From assembly GCF_963678635.1 (NCBI RefSeq), contig NC_087064.1, positions 32,526,369 to 32,590,368 of the forward strand: a DNA stretch of 64,000 nt, in the 5' to 3' direction. The stretch's first letter is position 1; each line of letters begins with the position of its first letter. Made by a program: the position numbers and the translations under genes. Positions 54,650 to 64,000 of the stretch are shown here, in pieces. The stretch comes from Symsagittifera roscoffensis (Eukaryota; Xenacoelomorpha; Acoela; Convolutidae). The notes under the pieces were generated by a model that saw only the letters and a program-made list of their open reading frames with translations, searched no databases and was not told the DNA's origin.

Positions 54650-55440
54650 TAATTAATCATTACTCAGGGTATCAGCTTTGCATTAGTTCTGCTTCCTGCC
54701 TGGAAGCCAATTTTGTGTTTTTTTCCTCGAGGAAATAATCTCAGATATCACACATTGGCGTGATTCATTCCTGTCTTCCAAATAGAGTTTATCCAGCCAG
54801 TTGACTTATTCTATCTAGTAAAAATATTGGCTCAAACACACTTATTTTTTCAAAATTCTACTGTGCTAAGAACAGTAGATTCTTATCTGTCAAAGTTAAT
54901 TAAATGGTGTGTGTTATACTGGCGTCACTAACAACAGAGGTCATCTTAACTTGTAAGGGAACATGTCAAACGCCTCTCAAATGTCAATGAAAGTCTCAAC
55001 AAAGAAGCGACTGTACGTGATCAAGAAGGCATTGATAATGCAGACCCCTCCTTAGTCAGACTCCGACTGACACCAAAGAGATTGAAAATTATCTTCCATC
55101 CAAAACAGTAACAAACTCTCAGAACGTTAAATTATAACTAATTCTTTTGCAGTTAAATTTGGAACCCAAATCTACTCTAATTCTTCAATACTTGTTTACA
55201 TAACTTGAAAAATCCAAAAAAACCTAGAAAAACTGCCAAAGGTTTTTCATAACTAAATTTTGAGGGAAGTAGAAAAAGTTTTGATTACCTTGGAAAATTT
55301 TTGATCCGAACTTCAAACTTTTTTGCCCAGAACGTAGTAAAACACCAAAGTTTTTTGTGTTTATGTTCTAAATAATCAAACATTGTTGCCTCCGCGCCGA
55401 CTTTATTTTATGTTGAGTGAGTTGTTTAAGCCGTTTTCTT

Positions 55441-55463
55441 ACCTCAGGTTTTACTCCTAGGGG
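55441..55463 (+). repeat. Leader core motif, copy 1
   Basis: acctcaggttttactcctag plus ggg. Flanking arms gttgagtga (55412-55420) and tcactcaac (55485-55493) are perfect inverse complements, and the pairing can continue inward (gttgtttaag with cttataacag, imperfect). Confidence 0.6.
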
Positions 55464-55643
55464 ATGTCTGCAACTTATAACAGTTCACTCAACTCGGCCT
55501 TAATAGTAACAATTTTTTGACTCGGTCCGATAGCAAAACGTCGCATATCGACCCCGAAAACGTTCTCCCAACGTCACTGCCCGTTCTTCGCCGTATTTGT
55601 GTGTGTGTGTGTGTGTGTGTGTGTTGGATTGGATTGATTTCTT

Positions 55644-55666
55644 ACCTCGGGTTTTGCTCCTAGGGG
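55644..55666 (+). repeat. Leader core motif, copy 2
   Basis: acctcgggttttgctcctag plus ggg. Arms are weaker: gttggattggattgat on the left and atcaatacactcaac on the right pair at both ends with a mismatched middle. ttgagtg just 3' of the core can alternatively pair with cactcaa at 55689. Confidence 0.5.
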
Positions 55667-56726
55667 TTGAGTGATTTTCATATCAATACACTCAACTTGT
55701 CCGCTTCCGTATGCGCCCGTTTGCGTTTCAGTCCGTAAGCGAACCATTTTAGCACGCAACCTTTGGGTGTGCAGTACCGTAACCACATAGATGTAATCGT
55801 ATAGTTCACCCAAAGGCCTTTTCATATATTATTTTTTTCTAAGAGTCTTACATTTACCTTAAAATAACTTAATGTAGCGTTCTCCAAAACTATAATGGTT
55901 TTCATCTTAGGAGAAAGCTCTCCTTTTTATGCAATACAAGCTCAACCCCGAAAGCTGAGAGATAGATTGCAAAGGAATTGTTTAGCCATAAAAGGACTTT
56001 CTTTAATTTATTTTGCAAAAAATCAAAACAAAACAGCGCAAAATTTTTAAAACAATAACCCACAGTTAGCTTCCGGAAGGATATTTTTTTTTGTGGCATG
56101 ACTCAATCAACAATCCTCTAAGTAAGCATATAAGCAATGCTTTCAATAATTGTCCGCTTTGCAATTAAATCGGCTACTAAATAATCATACAAACCGAATA
56201 AATGCAATCATTTATTGTGACCGAGAGGGCACAGACAATACTCTTCCCATTTTACAGGAATCTGCCCTTTTAACTATGCCAAATCTAAATCATATTGTTT
56301 TTCGAAAATCTAACAAAACATAAAACCATTCAAAAGCAAAATGAGGCTTTTCATCAAATTTCTTGTCTGGAATTAAAAACTTTCAGCATTATTTTACGAC
56401 AAATCCAAAATTTGAAAACATTGTTGAAAAAATTCAGCGAAACGAAATCTGGTAAAAATCAACGAAAAACTTTCAAAAGGAAGCAAACTAAACTGGCCGC
56501 CTAGATGGTCCCCACAAAACAAGTTGTCCGTCTTATTTCAAAGAATTTGCATAAATTTTAAACAATTTTAGTTTTTCGTTTACCTTGTCAATTGAACTTG
56601 TTTGAATTTATTTGAAATTATATTTTTTGAGTTGCTAGCTTTTTTTATCTGTTGACGTTAGGTTAATAGGCCAGAATTCTCCCATCACCCAGAGTTTTCT
56701 CGAGTTGACTACAGTGCTAATTTCGT

Positions 56727-56749
56727 ACCTCGGGTTTTGCTCCTAGGGA
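56727..56749 (+). repeat. Leader core motif, copy 3
   Basis: acctcgggttttgctcctag plus gga, identical to copy 2 but for the last base. Arms tgactacagtg (56706) and cagtgtagtca (56762) pair over 11 bp with one mismatch and differ in sequence from the arms of copy 1. Confidence 0.6.
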
Positions 56750-56783
56750 TTGTCTGACGCTCAGTGTAGTCACTTGTTATACG

Positions 56784-58490
56784 ATGGCTACAGACCCGTC
56801 TTCGCTTGCCGTAAACGTTCCCTCGTCTCCGCCAGCAATGGCGTCCGATATTGCCGATAATATCCACCGTCTCACGCTAGGTAGAACGAAGCTTAAAAAG
56901 AGCTAGATATAAACCATGAGTGCATACTTGAGGCCATTGAAAGGAAAGATCGCACTGTTAAAATCGAAAAATGGCTTCAAAGTTGAAAATAATGCTCGGA
57001 AAAAGCCGTCTCCAAAAATGAAGAAATCCACTTTTTAACCCCACGAGAGTCCGACAAAGCCAATTTGGAACATTGGTTAGAGCTTTTAACCCACAAAAAA
57101 GATGAAATCTAGACTAAAACCGGACAATATCTTGCCGCCAAACAGACCCTCAGCCACTTTGAAAGTTTTAAATCACAAAGCTCTGCAAGCACATCACATA
57201 AAAGTCACGTGGAAGCTTCGAAGTATTTATCTACATCAATGACTTCTAGCCAAGGAGAGCTGAAAATTGCAACCGTGCGCCGTGAAGAAATAGAGCAACA
57301 AAATGAGGCTCAACATCGCTTAAAACAGCAGATAATTCTATTAGAACCGGATAAGTTGGCCGAAGAAAATCAAGTTTAAATGGACGAAGCTACATAAACT
57401 GAAAATGCAATTCTTGAAGACATGAAAAAGAAGTCAAGTTCGTTAGACAAGCCCGAGGAGAGTCTTGCCGGAACTAAAAGGAAAAAAAGCTGGGTGAACA
57501 AAACAACCGAAGAAATTCAGTCTGCATATAAAGCTGAACCGTCACCGAGTGCTGCTGCTTTTAAACCGTTCCGCGTTAACCCAGTTAACCCATCTTTCCA
57601 ACCGGCGATATCTGTCTCGACTAGTCGATTAGATTATTATAAAAGCGATTTCAGAAATCCTTTTCAATTCAGATCGGAAAAAGTTGAAATCCAAAAAAAA
57701 ACCTTAAATACATTCCGAATCTTCCGCAAACGTCTGATAAATCTACTCTGCTACCCATTAGGTTCATTCGAGCCGCGCAAACTATCAGAGTAAAACTAGC
57801 TCAACCGTCGTCTAAAGTCAAAATTGAAAACGTGCCAAACTCGACTTTCGACTATACGTATTCGAACTTTCCAGTCAGCAGTGGTAGAACCGCTTTCTAT
57901 CAGCCGGAGTTTGAGTATACTAGAACGCTGTTCAACCAAATTCCGGATGAAAATTTTAAATCACGAATGAAAGTTTTAATCACGGATGAAAGTTTTAAAC
58001 ATAGATCCGCTACCAGAATGGAAACTGTCTTTACCAACCATCATTGCTCTATTTCAAGGACTGGCTGGCAGAAAAAGCAGAGGCGCATAAGCGAATGCGC
58101 GCCTACACTACCATCAACCGAAATCCGGAAAATCAGGCCCACGGTGGTCCTTCTAAACCACTAACGAAAACTTTGTCGTCTAATTCAAAAGTGTCTGACA
58201 AAAAGCCCCATCAACAATATTCGCTCTTTGTTGTTTGCAACGGCACGCATGCAATTTGGTCCTGTGTTGTCTAGAAGGAGAAATTTTCAACTCAAAGAGC
58301 AAAGTTTACTGCTGAGCAGAAGTTGTGTTTTTCCTGTCTGCAATCGGACCATACTTTTCGAAAATTCCCAAAATCTGGAAAGTGCGATAAGCCTGATTGC
58401 AACAGCAATCACAATGCGCCAGCAGAAGGAAAATTCTATCCGCATTTCGCTAGTGTGGAAGTTAAAAAAAACTGTTAAAGGTACTTGCGC
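56784..58490 (+). pseudogene. gag: BEL/Pao gag region (broken)
   Basis: ATG at 56784 opens MATDPSSLAVNVPSSPPAM and stops after about 40 codons (TAG near 56904). Further open pieces are Lys/Glu/Gln-rich and coiled-coil-like (RREEIEQQNEAQHRLKQQ, about 57280), 57422-57793 and 57832-58164. The 58044-58274 piece has FKDWLAEKAEAHKRMRAY and the zinc-knuckle-like CNGTHAIWSC. A further knuckle (CFSCLQSDHTFRKF) is visible in a shifted frame near 58325. Pieces overlap in different frames, so several indels separate them. The order of coiled coil, capsid-like part and Cys/His knuckles fits BEL gag. Confidence 0.7.
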
Positions 58491-58690
58491 CACCTCCGTT
58501 CTCCGTGTTAAAGGTCTGCTTCAAATCGTTGAATTGAAATTGTCCAGCATCACATCCAGCTCTAATACTCTTGTTCTTTGTGATTCAGCTTGCAGTCACT
58601 CATGGATTTCCGTTTCACTTGCCGAAAAACTAAAATTGTCGGGTGAAAAATTGAACATATTAGTCAGTGGAATAAATTCACAATAAATTT
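58491..58690 (+). pseudogene. pr: BEL/Pao protease domain
   Basis: The open stretch ends LVLCDSACSHSWISVSLAEK and LKLSGEKLNILVSGINS, the pattern of the BEL aspartic protease, where DSA/DTG holds the catalytic Asp (about 58577). It is cut by a stop at 58686. Confidence 0.7.
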
Positions 58691-59149
58691 TAATGACGGA
58701 ACAAGTAGAAAAAGTAATTTCGTGTATTTATGAATCCATTTCATAAAATTTCCACGCACGATCTTTTGTGAAGACAGATTTACACCTGGGGTCTGATACC
58801 ATCAATGCCAGTGAACTTAAAAAATTTCATCCTCATTTAGCTCCAGTACCTTTCTTGACTTACAAATATTCTGACGTGGAATTGGTCTAAGGCCAAGACT
58901 GTTTTCACGCCATCCAACTGTTAGAAATTCACGGCGATAAAAGTCGAAATGTACCGTTTGCGGTACGCTTACCAATCGCTTGGGTACTCAGTCGTCCTCT
59001 GCCATCATCCTTAGGTTTGCCATCTCACTGTTTCAAGTGTAGTGTTGAAGACAATTCTCTTATATAGCAAGTCAGAGTTGGTTTGAACTTGAGGCCTACC
59101 TTATTTATAAATAAGCCGATCTGCGTTTAGCATCAGACAACCAAGCTCT

Positions 59150-60030
59150 AGCAACGCTTGAATCGACTATTTCGCATGACGGAACTCGATACTCTGTTGG
59201 TATGCTTTGGGTCGATAAGGATGTTAAGTTGCCAAACAACTACTACTCCGCATTTGTCCAGCTTAGGTCTTTGGAAAAATGGCTCGAAAAAGATCCGGAC
59301 TTAAAAAAACTTTACGGTAAAACTATTCAAGACGATTTGGAAATGAGATATATCGTTCCGATTGAATCCAATGAGTCGAACACGCGCATCGGCCAAGAGT
59401 GGTGTTTACCCCACCATCCAGTGGTTAACCCGAATAAACATGGCAAGATGAGTCGAGTTTTAAAGAGTGCTTCGAAATTTCATGGCGTATCCTTGAACCA
59501 GTCAATTTTGGTAGGGCCCGATCTGTTGTGAACTCGTTAAGAGTGATCCTCATCCTCCGGTTCAGACAACATATATTTGCAGTATCGGCAGACATTGAAG
59601 GAATTTTCCTTCAAGTAGGGGTCATTCCAGCTGACCAGCCTTCGTTGCGTTTTTTTTGTGGCGGGAGGACTCCACAAGTGAGGTAAACGTTTTTCAATAC
59701 CAATACACTCGTCACATCTTCAGCGCTCATGACTCCCCCATTTGTGCAAACTTTGCGCTCCAACAAACCGCGAGAGATGATTTATTTGGATGATTTCTTA
59801 GGTTCAATTGCTGATGCGAATGAAGCGCTAAGCCTGAGCAAAGAACTTGTAAGGTTGTTGAGTCTAGGAGGTGTTAGGTTAAGCAAGTTTGTCAGCAAGG
59901 TCCCAGATTTATCAGAAGAGTTAAATCCAGAGAACAGCAAGATTGACGCTATAAAAGAAATAAAACTAAACGACAAGGCAACGCACGTATTAGGTCTAAA
60001 ATGGGATAATAAAATGATACCTTAAACGTT
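59150..60030 (+). pseudogene. pol: BEL/Pao reverse transcriptase
   Basis: The piece 59202-59531 shows EWCLPHHPVVNPNKHGKMS and the FHGVSLNQSILVGPDLL block, diagnostic for BEL/Pao RT. In a shifted frame AVSADIEGIFLQVGVI (about 59580) carries the first catalytic Asp. MIYLDDFLGSIADANEAL (about 59775) carries the YLDD pair, and ATHVLGLKWD (about 59980) the thumb start. Frameshifts lie near 59530 and 59720. Confidence 0.85.
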
Positions 60031-60039
60031 AGTCGTGGC

Positions 60040-61114
60040 GTGAACAAAGATATTACAAAACCGATTGCGCAGCGCAACGTCTTAAGTTACGTCTCGTCAT
60101 TTTTCGATCCAACGGTTTGGTCGTACCGTACACCGTTCGTGCCCGGCTTTTACTGAAGGATATTGGGCGTATTTCGGGCCAGCAGTGGGATGAACCATTG
60201 TCAGGTGAACTTCAAGAAAAGTTCATAGAGTGGCATTCTGGTTTACCAATACTTGGCCGACTAACAATTTCTTGCCGTTTCTCCGACACCACGGTTGACC
60301 AAAAAGATTTGCATATGTTTGGTGACAGCTCTCATGACGTCTTTTGCGCGATGGCTTTCCTGCGCGGTCGCTCCGTCATCGCAAATGAAGCCAAAACTGT
60401 TTTTGTTTTCGGAACACCTATAGTACCACTAATGAAAAATCTTTCAATGCTAAGCTTGAAATGCAAGCAGCATTACTGGCGTGCCGTCTGAGACTTGAAA
60501 TCAAGAAATCTTTAAAAGTAAAAATAAAAGAATCATGCATGTGGACAGATAGCACTACTGTTCTGCAGTGGTTGAACTCTACCAGCAAGTTACCTGTCTT
60601 TGTGGCTAAGCGGGTTTCAGAAATTCTCGAATCAACTACAATTGATGAGTGGTTGGATGTGTTCAGTGGCGACAATCCAGAAGATACCGGCACTCGCGAA
60701 ATAACTACATAGGCTCTGAAAGAAAGCGGTTGGGTGAAAGGTCCACTTTTTTTGAAAACTGAAGACTGGCCTTTTAAACCTGACTCAGAAATTCTCACCA
60801 GCATTCCACTCAAAGGACCTTCATATGATTTGAATGAATGCTCTGAAAAAGTTGCAAAATTCATTTGCACATCAAAAACCACCGATACAGTTTTTGTCAT
60901 GAAAGATTTTAGTTCTTTTCCGAAACCCCAAAAAATCGCCACCTTCATGCTAAGGTTATCACCTCATCACCGTCAAAATTGCAACACTCGTTCGATTACC
61001 GAGCCATCCGAATTAGAATTAGCTCAGCAAAAGCTAATGGTTCTGGCTCAGTCAGAGTTGTTCTCCGTCGAAGTCAACGCACTTCACAAAAAAACAGTTC
61101 CTGAAGAAGTCTAG
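60040..61114 (+). pseudogene. pol: BEL/Pao RNase H and connector
   Basis: DLHMFGDSSHDVFCAMAFLR (about 60310) gives the first Asp of the RNase H fold. MQAALLACRL (about 60461) and SCMWTDSTTVLQWL (about 60535) give the following motif regions. After a stop at 60712 the connector piece 60734-61114 continues in another frame. The set is typical of BEL pol between RT and integrase. Confidence 0.8.
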
Positions 61115-61399
61115 TCGAATAACTTCTCACTCGCCGTTCATCGGTCCCGGTGGTCTAATCCGTTCCACTGGCCGTATTTGTTGTCTCGCTGCTGTTTAAA
61201 TTGCTATTTTGACGTTAAGCATCCCATCATTTTAGATAGCCGACGTCTACTCGTGATGATGTTTTCAACATTTATTCATTAAAAGAATCATCACCAAAGT
61301 GTTGATTTCCTGCGTGCTGTTATACAATTAGAGTACGTTTTATTGGGGCTCCGTTCAAAAGAACACCATTACGTGTTATGCCGAAAATGAAAAGCTAAG

Positions 61400-61850
61400 G
61401 TACTTACGCCATTGATGGCTGACTTTCCGCTCGAGCGACTGGGTTACCGACCACCATTCGCGAACTGCCGAGTAGATTACTTCAGCCCGTTCCAAGTAAC
61501 GATTCGACGAAGCTCAGAGAAACACTGGGCCTTCTTATTCACGTGTAAGACGACACGTGCCGTTCATCTAGAGTTTGTTCCGTCAATGGATACAAGTTCC
61601 TGTGTAATGAGAATAGAACGCTTCATTGCTCGGCGGGGAACGCCTTCCGTCATCTGGTCGGTCATTGGTACTAACTTCGTTGGCTCGGCCAAAGAGCTGA
61701 TTTCGTGCACCGAGAGCTGGACTCGCCATGCACCTGTTCTGCTTGCTCACAAAGGCTTATCCTGGAAATTCAATCCACCCAGTGCTCCTCATCATGGAGG
61801 TGTGTGGGAAAGGCTGACCAGAGCACCAAAAAAGATTTTATGATACTCTG
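61400..61850 (+). pseudogene. pol: BEL/Pao integrase core (second catalytic Asp lost)
   Basis: PLERLGYRPPFANCRVDYFSP holds the first catalytic Asp. The second region reads IWSVIGTNFVGSAKEL, with Val where BEL integrases have Asp-Asn. APHHGGVWERLTRA holds the third catalytic residue, Glu. The zinc finger that should precede it (about 61120-61400) is not readable in one frame. The missing Asp alone would abolish strand transfer. Confidence 0.82.
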
Positions 61851-62129
61851 GGAACAATAAAACTCACCAAGTAAGTCCTCATAACCACGTTTTGTTTAGC
61901 TGAGCAGTCTCTGAACAATCGTCCGCTCACACCAGTATCCTCCGATCCGAACAATCTCGAAGCGTTATTGCCGAATCACTTCCTATTTGGACACCGTGCA
62001 ATTAGCTTTCCACCACTAGATTTCGAGGAAAACTACAATCATCGAAAGCGCTGCGCCCGAGCGCAATCCTATCTCGACTCGTTGGCTCCGTGAATACGTG
62101 TCAATGCTTAACAATCGAGCGAAATCACA

Positions 62130-62326
62130 CTTGAGATCTCGTTTGGATGACTGAGGAAAAAAGTCCAAGAGGCCATTACACGTTAGCGCGAGTAAAGTCA
62201 TTGAACTACGGTAACGACGGCATAGCGCGGGCCGCCGTAATTAGATCGACAACCGGCGAGTACACCCGTTCGATCGTAAAACTCGCACCCGTTCACTCTC
62301 CTTTGGGGGCGGAGAATGTTAGCGCG
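62130..62326 (+). pseudogene. pol: BEL/Pao pol C-terminal domain (DUF5641-like)
   Basis: SPRGHYTLARVKSLNYGNDG and STTGEYTRSIVKLAPV are the conserved blocks of the C-terminal domain after BEL integrases. The frame runs across the polypurine tract into the 3' LTR. Confidence 0.75.
62315..62326 (+). other. Polypurine tract
   Basis: gggggcggagaa lies immediately before the tgtt start of the 3' LTR, where plus-strand priming would begin. Confidence 0.75.
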
Positions 62327-62750
62327 GCTAACCATTCGTCTGTTTTAAAATGTAGTAATTTCATATAGAACTTTTTGGGTCAGTTTTTAGAAAAAAAGTT
62401 TCTTAAAACTAGAAAACCCTTTAATCTTAGGAACTAGAACTTGAACTAAATTAATTCTTGTTTCGGTTTTTGCTAAATTTTGTTTGTTGGCCATAGTTGA
62501 TGAAGTGTTTTCCTGTTTAGCCTCAACTTATTGCAACAAGTTATCATGTATTGAATTGTTCACAAAAATGTTCAGTTTGATGAGAGTTGTTAAAATGCCA
62601 AAATTCTGCAGTTGCTAAATATTCTTGAAAGCTTGTGAATGAAAAAGATTTATTCGATTTATGGGGGAAAATTTTACCAACCATTCTGTTAACTCTGAAT
62701 TCAAATGTTATTTCGAGTTTCTCCCGACCGTCTATTTTGTCATTGGAATA
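62327..62750 (+). repeat. 3' LTR of the BEL/Pao element
   Basis: Begins tgttagcgcggctaac and ends cattggaata, followed by the target duplicate caagt. It is 13 bp shorter than the 5' LTR and carries many substitutions, so insertion is old. Confidence 0.85.
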
Positions 62751-62755
62751 CAAGT

Positions 62756-63970
62756 TAACAACCGTTTCGGAATAATAACCCCAGCGTTTTCCACGTAAAT
62801 GAAAATGATCCTGGAAGGCTCCAAAGTTGTTTTTTTTTGTTTGAAAGCAAGTTTAACCCTGAAAATTAACAGTTTTCAATGATATTAAAGAAATCCGTCA
62901 AAAATGGCAGGTTAAAAATTCAAAACCTGTCCGAAGAAAAATCTACCCGAGCACAAAAATTCTATTACGTTAGTTAGGAAAATCGGAACAAAAAAAAAGA
63001 AAAAAAAAGAAAAAAATCGCAAAGATTTAAAATGCTTAGAAAACTCAATTCATCAGAAAATTTGTCCAAAAACAAAAAATGGCGTTTGTTACTTGAAGAT
63101 GTATAGTTCATTTTGTAGTAATTGAATAATTAGCAATTAATAAATAATAATTTAGAATTTCTAGTTATAGAATAGTTTTTCTCAAATTTTCTAATTGATC
63201 TTTTTTCTAAAAATTTACGTTTTAGCGTTAATTGTCAAATAAAACTGTAAGTTTGGAAACATGGCAATTATATCTTACCAAAATTTGCTTTGTTCTACGG
63301 TTTTCCTGTTTAAAATTCAGGGTCTTTTACTTATTTTACCTTATTTGAACTTTTAGAACTGAAATTATTTCGCTTCAATCTGATTGGCTCGAATAAGCTA
63401 ATCAAATTTCAATACTATCTCGAAATATTTTCTTCACAATTTTAAGTCGAAAAATAAATCAGCCAAACAGGCCTAAAATGAAGAATATTTTTTAAGTCAC
63501 TCAAAATTATTTCAAATACTCTCCAGAGTTTCAAACAGGTTAGAAAAAAAACACAAACAACAGTTCCAAGGAAGGAAAAGACCACTTTTATATCTGCTCA
63601 AAATTCGGCCTTGTTACAAGTCGGCTTGAAAAAAAAATTGATTGTATTTGTTTTAAGCAAATCAATCAGTGCTATGAGTTTTTTGTTTATGTGTCAGCAA
63701 TTATACATTGAACAAAATCGCAAAATCATGAAATTTGGGCGGAATAAGTAAAAACACCCAAATTTTTTTTAAAGTTTTTTTGATTGATAAGCTTGATAAC
63801 ACATAAAAAGAAGCACAACTGATTTAAAAACCAATAATTGTTTATTAACTGTATGTGTCATTGCATCAAAATTAACCAAAGCAGTTTTCAAAACAAACAA
63901 AATTGCTGGCATCAGTACAAAACCATGTTTGTTTTCACTGCCTTTAAAAGTACACTTTTTGATCTATTTC
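62756..63970. other. Gene-free AT-rich region with a reverse family E copy
   Basis: About 62840-62985 is the reverse complement of the family E left half (tacccgagcacaaaaattct, gttaggaaaatcggaaca). The remainder has no ORF or repeat I can name. Confidence 0.5.
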
Positions 63971-63975
63971 ATTGG

Positions 63976-64000
63976 TCTAGGACAAACCGACGGGACTTCA
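63976..64000. mobile_element. MITE family D, copy 3, cut by window edge
   Basis: ctaggacaaaccgacgggac then ttca matches the left end of the family at 30785 and 40876; the rest lies beyond the window. Confidence 0.6.

Larger units (their letters stand above)
54650..56783 (+). other. BEL/Pao leader with three repeated core motifs
   Basis: About 2.1 kb without plus-strand coding content, long for a leader. It contains a (TG)13 run at about 55598-55624 and three copies of a 23-base core at 55441, 55644 and 56727 (see findings). An 83-codon minus-strand open stretch (55825-55574) includes the antisense of the second core and the TG run and is not considered a gene. Confidence 0.6.
54194..62750 (+). 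mobile_element. BEL/Pao LTR retrotransposon, complete in structure, inactivated
   Basis: Two LTRs (54194-54630 and 62327-62750), a primer binding site, gag, protease, RT, RNase H, integrase, a polypurine tract and a 5-bp target duplication caagt (54189-54193 and 62751-62755). The pol tail runs straight into the 3' LTR, leaving no room for env. Many frameshifts and stops, and visibly diverged LTRs, mark it as an old copy. Confidence 0.92.

Noticed and set aside
55598-55624. TG dinucleotide run as a functional Z-DNA or regulatory element
   Set aside because: A plain microsatellite is the simplest reading and nothing nearby supports more.
55574-55825. 83-codon minus-strand open stretch with HTHTHT tail
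   Set aside because: The tail is the translated (TG)13 microsatellite and the rest is antisense to the BEL leader; kept only as an alternative explanation for the core motif.

Overview
This is animal (metazoan) nuclear DNA. It is AT-rich, carries one spliced host gene of the SLC6 sodium/chloride-dependent transporter family, and is otherwise filled with retrotransposons, transposon relics and small inverted-repeat elements. BEL/Pao and Ty3/gypsy LTR elements, several non-LTR (LINE) families and an SLC6 gene with a 149-bp GT-AG intron fit an invertebrate; the species cannot be read from the sequence. There are no bacterial operons, CRISPR arrays, rRNA genes or convincing tRNA genes.

Layout: (1) 1-10,960 is the 3' two thirds of a Ty3/gypsy-type (Metaviridae) element: a broken RNase H-integrase pol end, then three further reading regions: a Pro/Ser/Thr-rich one (broken), an envelope-glycoprotein-like one (broken), and an intact 602-codon ORF of unknown function that overlaps the envelope stop codon by an ATGA. 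The gag gene and 5' LTR lie left of the window. (2) A 200-base assembly gap follows at 10,961-11,160. (3) 11,161-25,262 has no genes. It holds nested small DNA elements, including a hAT-type MITE with an 8-bp target duplication sitting between two clusters of ATTATAAT palindromes. It ends in a long-period tandem array with units of about 2.8 kb. (4) 25,263-28,800 is a degraded LINE on the minus strand (PHD-finger ORF1, endonuclease-RT ORF2). It is followed by an unidentified minus-strand coding relic and a MULE-transposase fragment carrying a 253-bp tandem duplication. (5) 30,780-32,345 holds inverted-repeat elements.

(6) 33,705-35,794 (minus) is the one apparently functional gene, a 646-residue SLC6 transporter in two exons. 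(7) 37,500-40,505 is a degraded plus-strand LINE with a hAT deletion derivative (perfect 8-bp TSD) inserted in its ORF1. (8) 40,507-43,153 is a cluster of MITEs, one with a 9-bp direct flank and one with perfect 29-bp terminal repeats. (9) 43,424-45,065 is the 3' part of a restriction-like-endonuclease (R2/NeSL/HERO-type) LINE. (10) 45,250-48,600 holds more nested MITEs with long poly-C/poly-G runs and a 0.6-kb tandem duplication. (11) 49,300-52,740 (minus) is another degraded LINE. (12) 54,194-62,750 is a nearly complete but inactivated BEL/Pao element with both LTRs, primer binding site, polypurine tract and a 5-bp target duplication.

The most interesting signals are the extra ORFs of the gypsy-like element, above all the intact 602-codon ORF after the envelope-like region, and a thrice-repeated 23-nt core in the BEL/Pao leader that sits between inverted arms of differing sequence. 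Others are the six-copy MITE family with G/C homopolymer hairpins, the AT-palindrome clusters, and a TM8 Asp-to-Gly change in the SLC6 protein with the chloride site intact. All domain calls come from motif reading; no database search was run.
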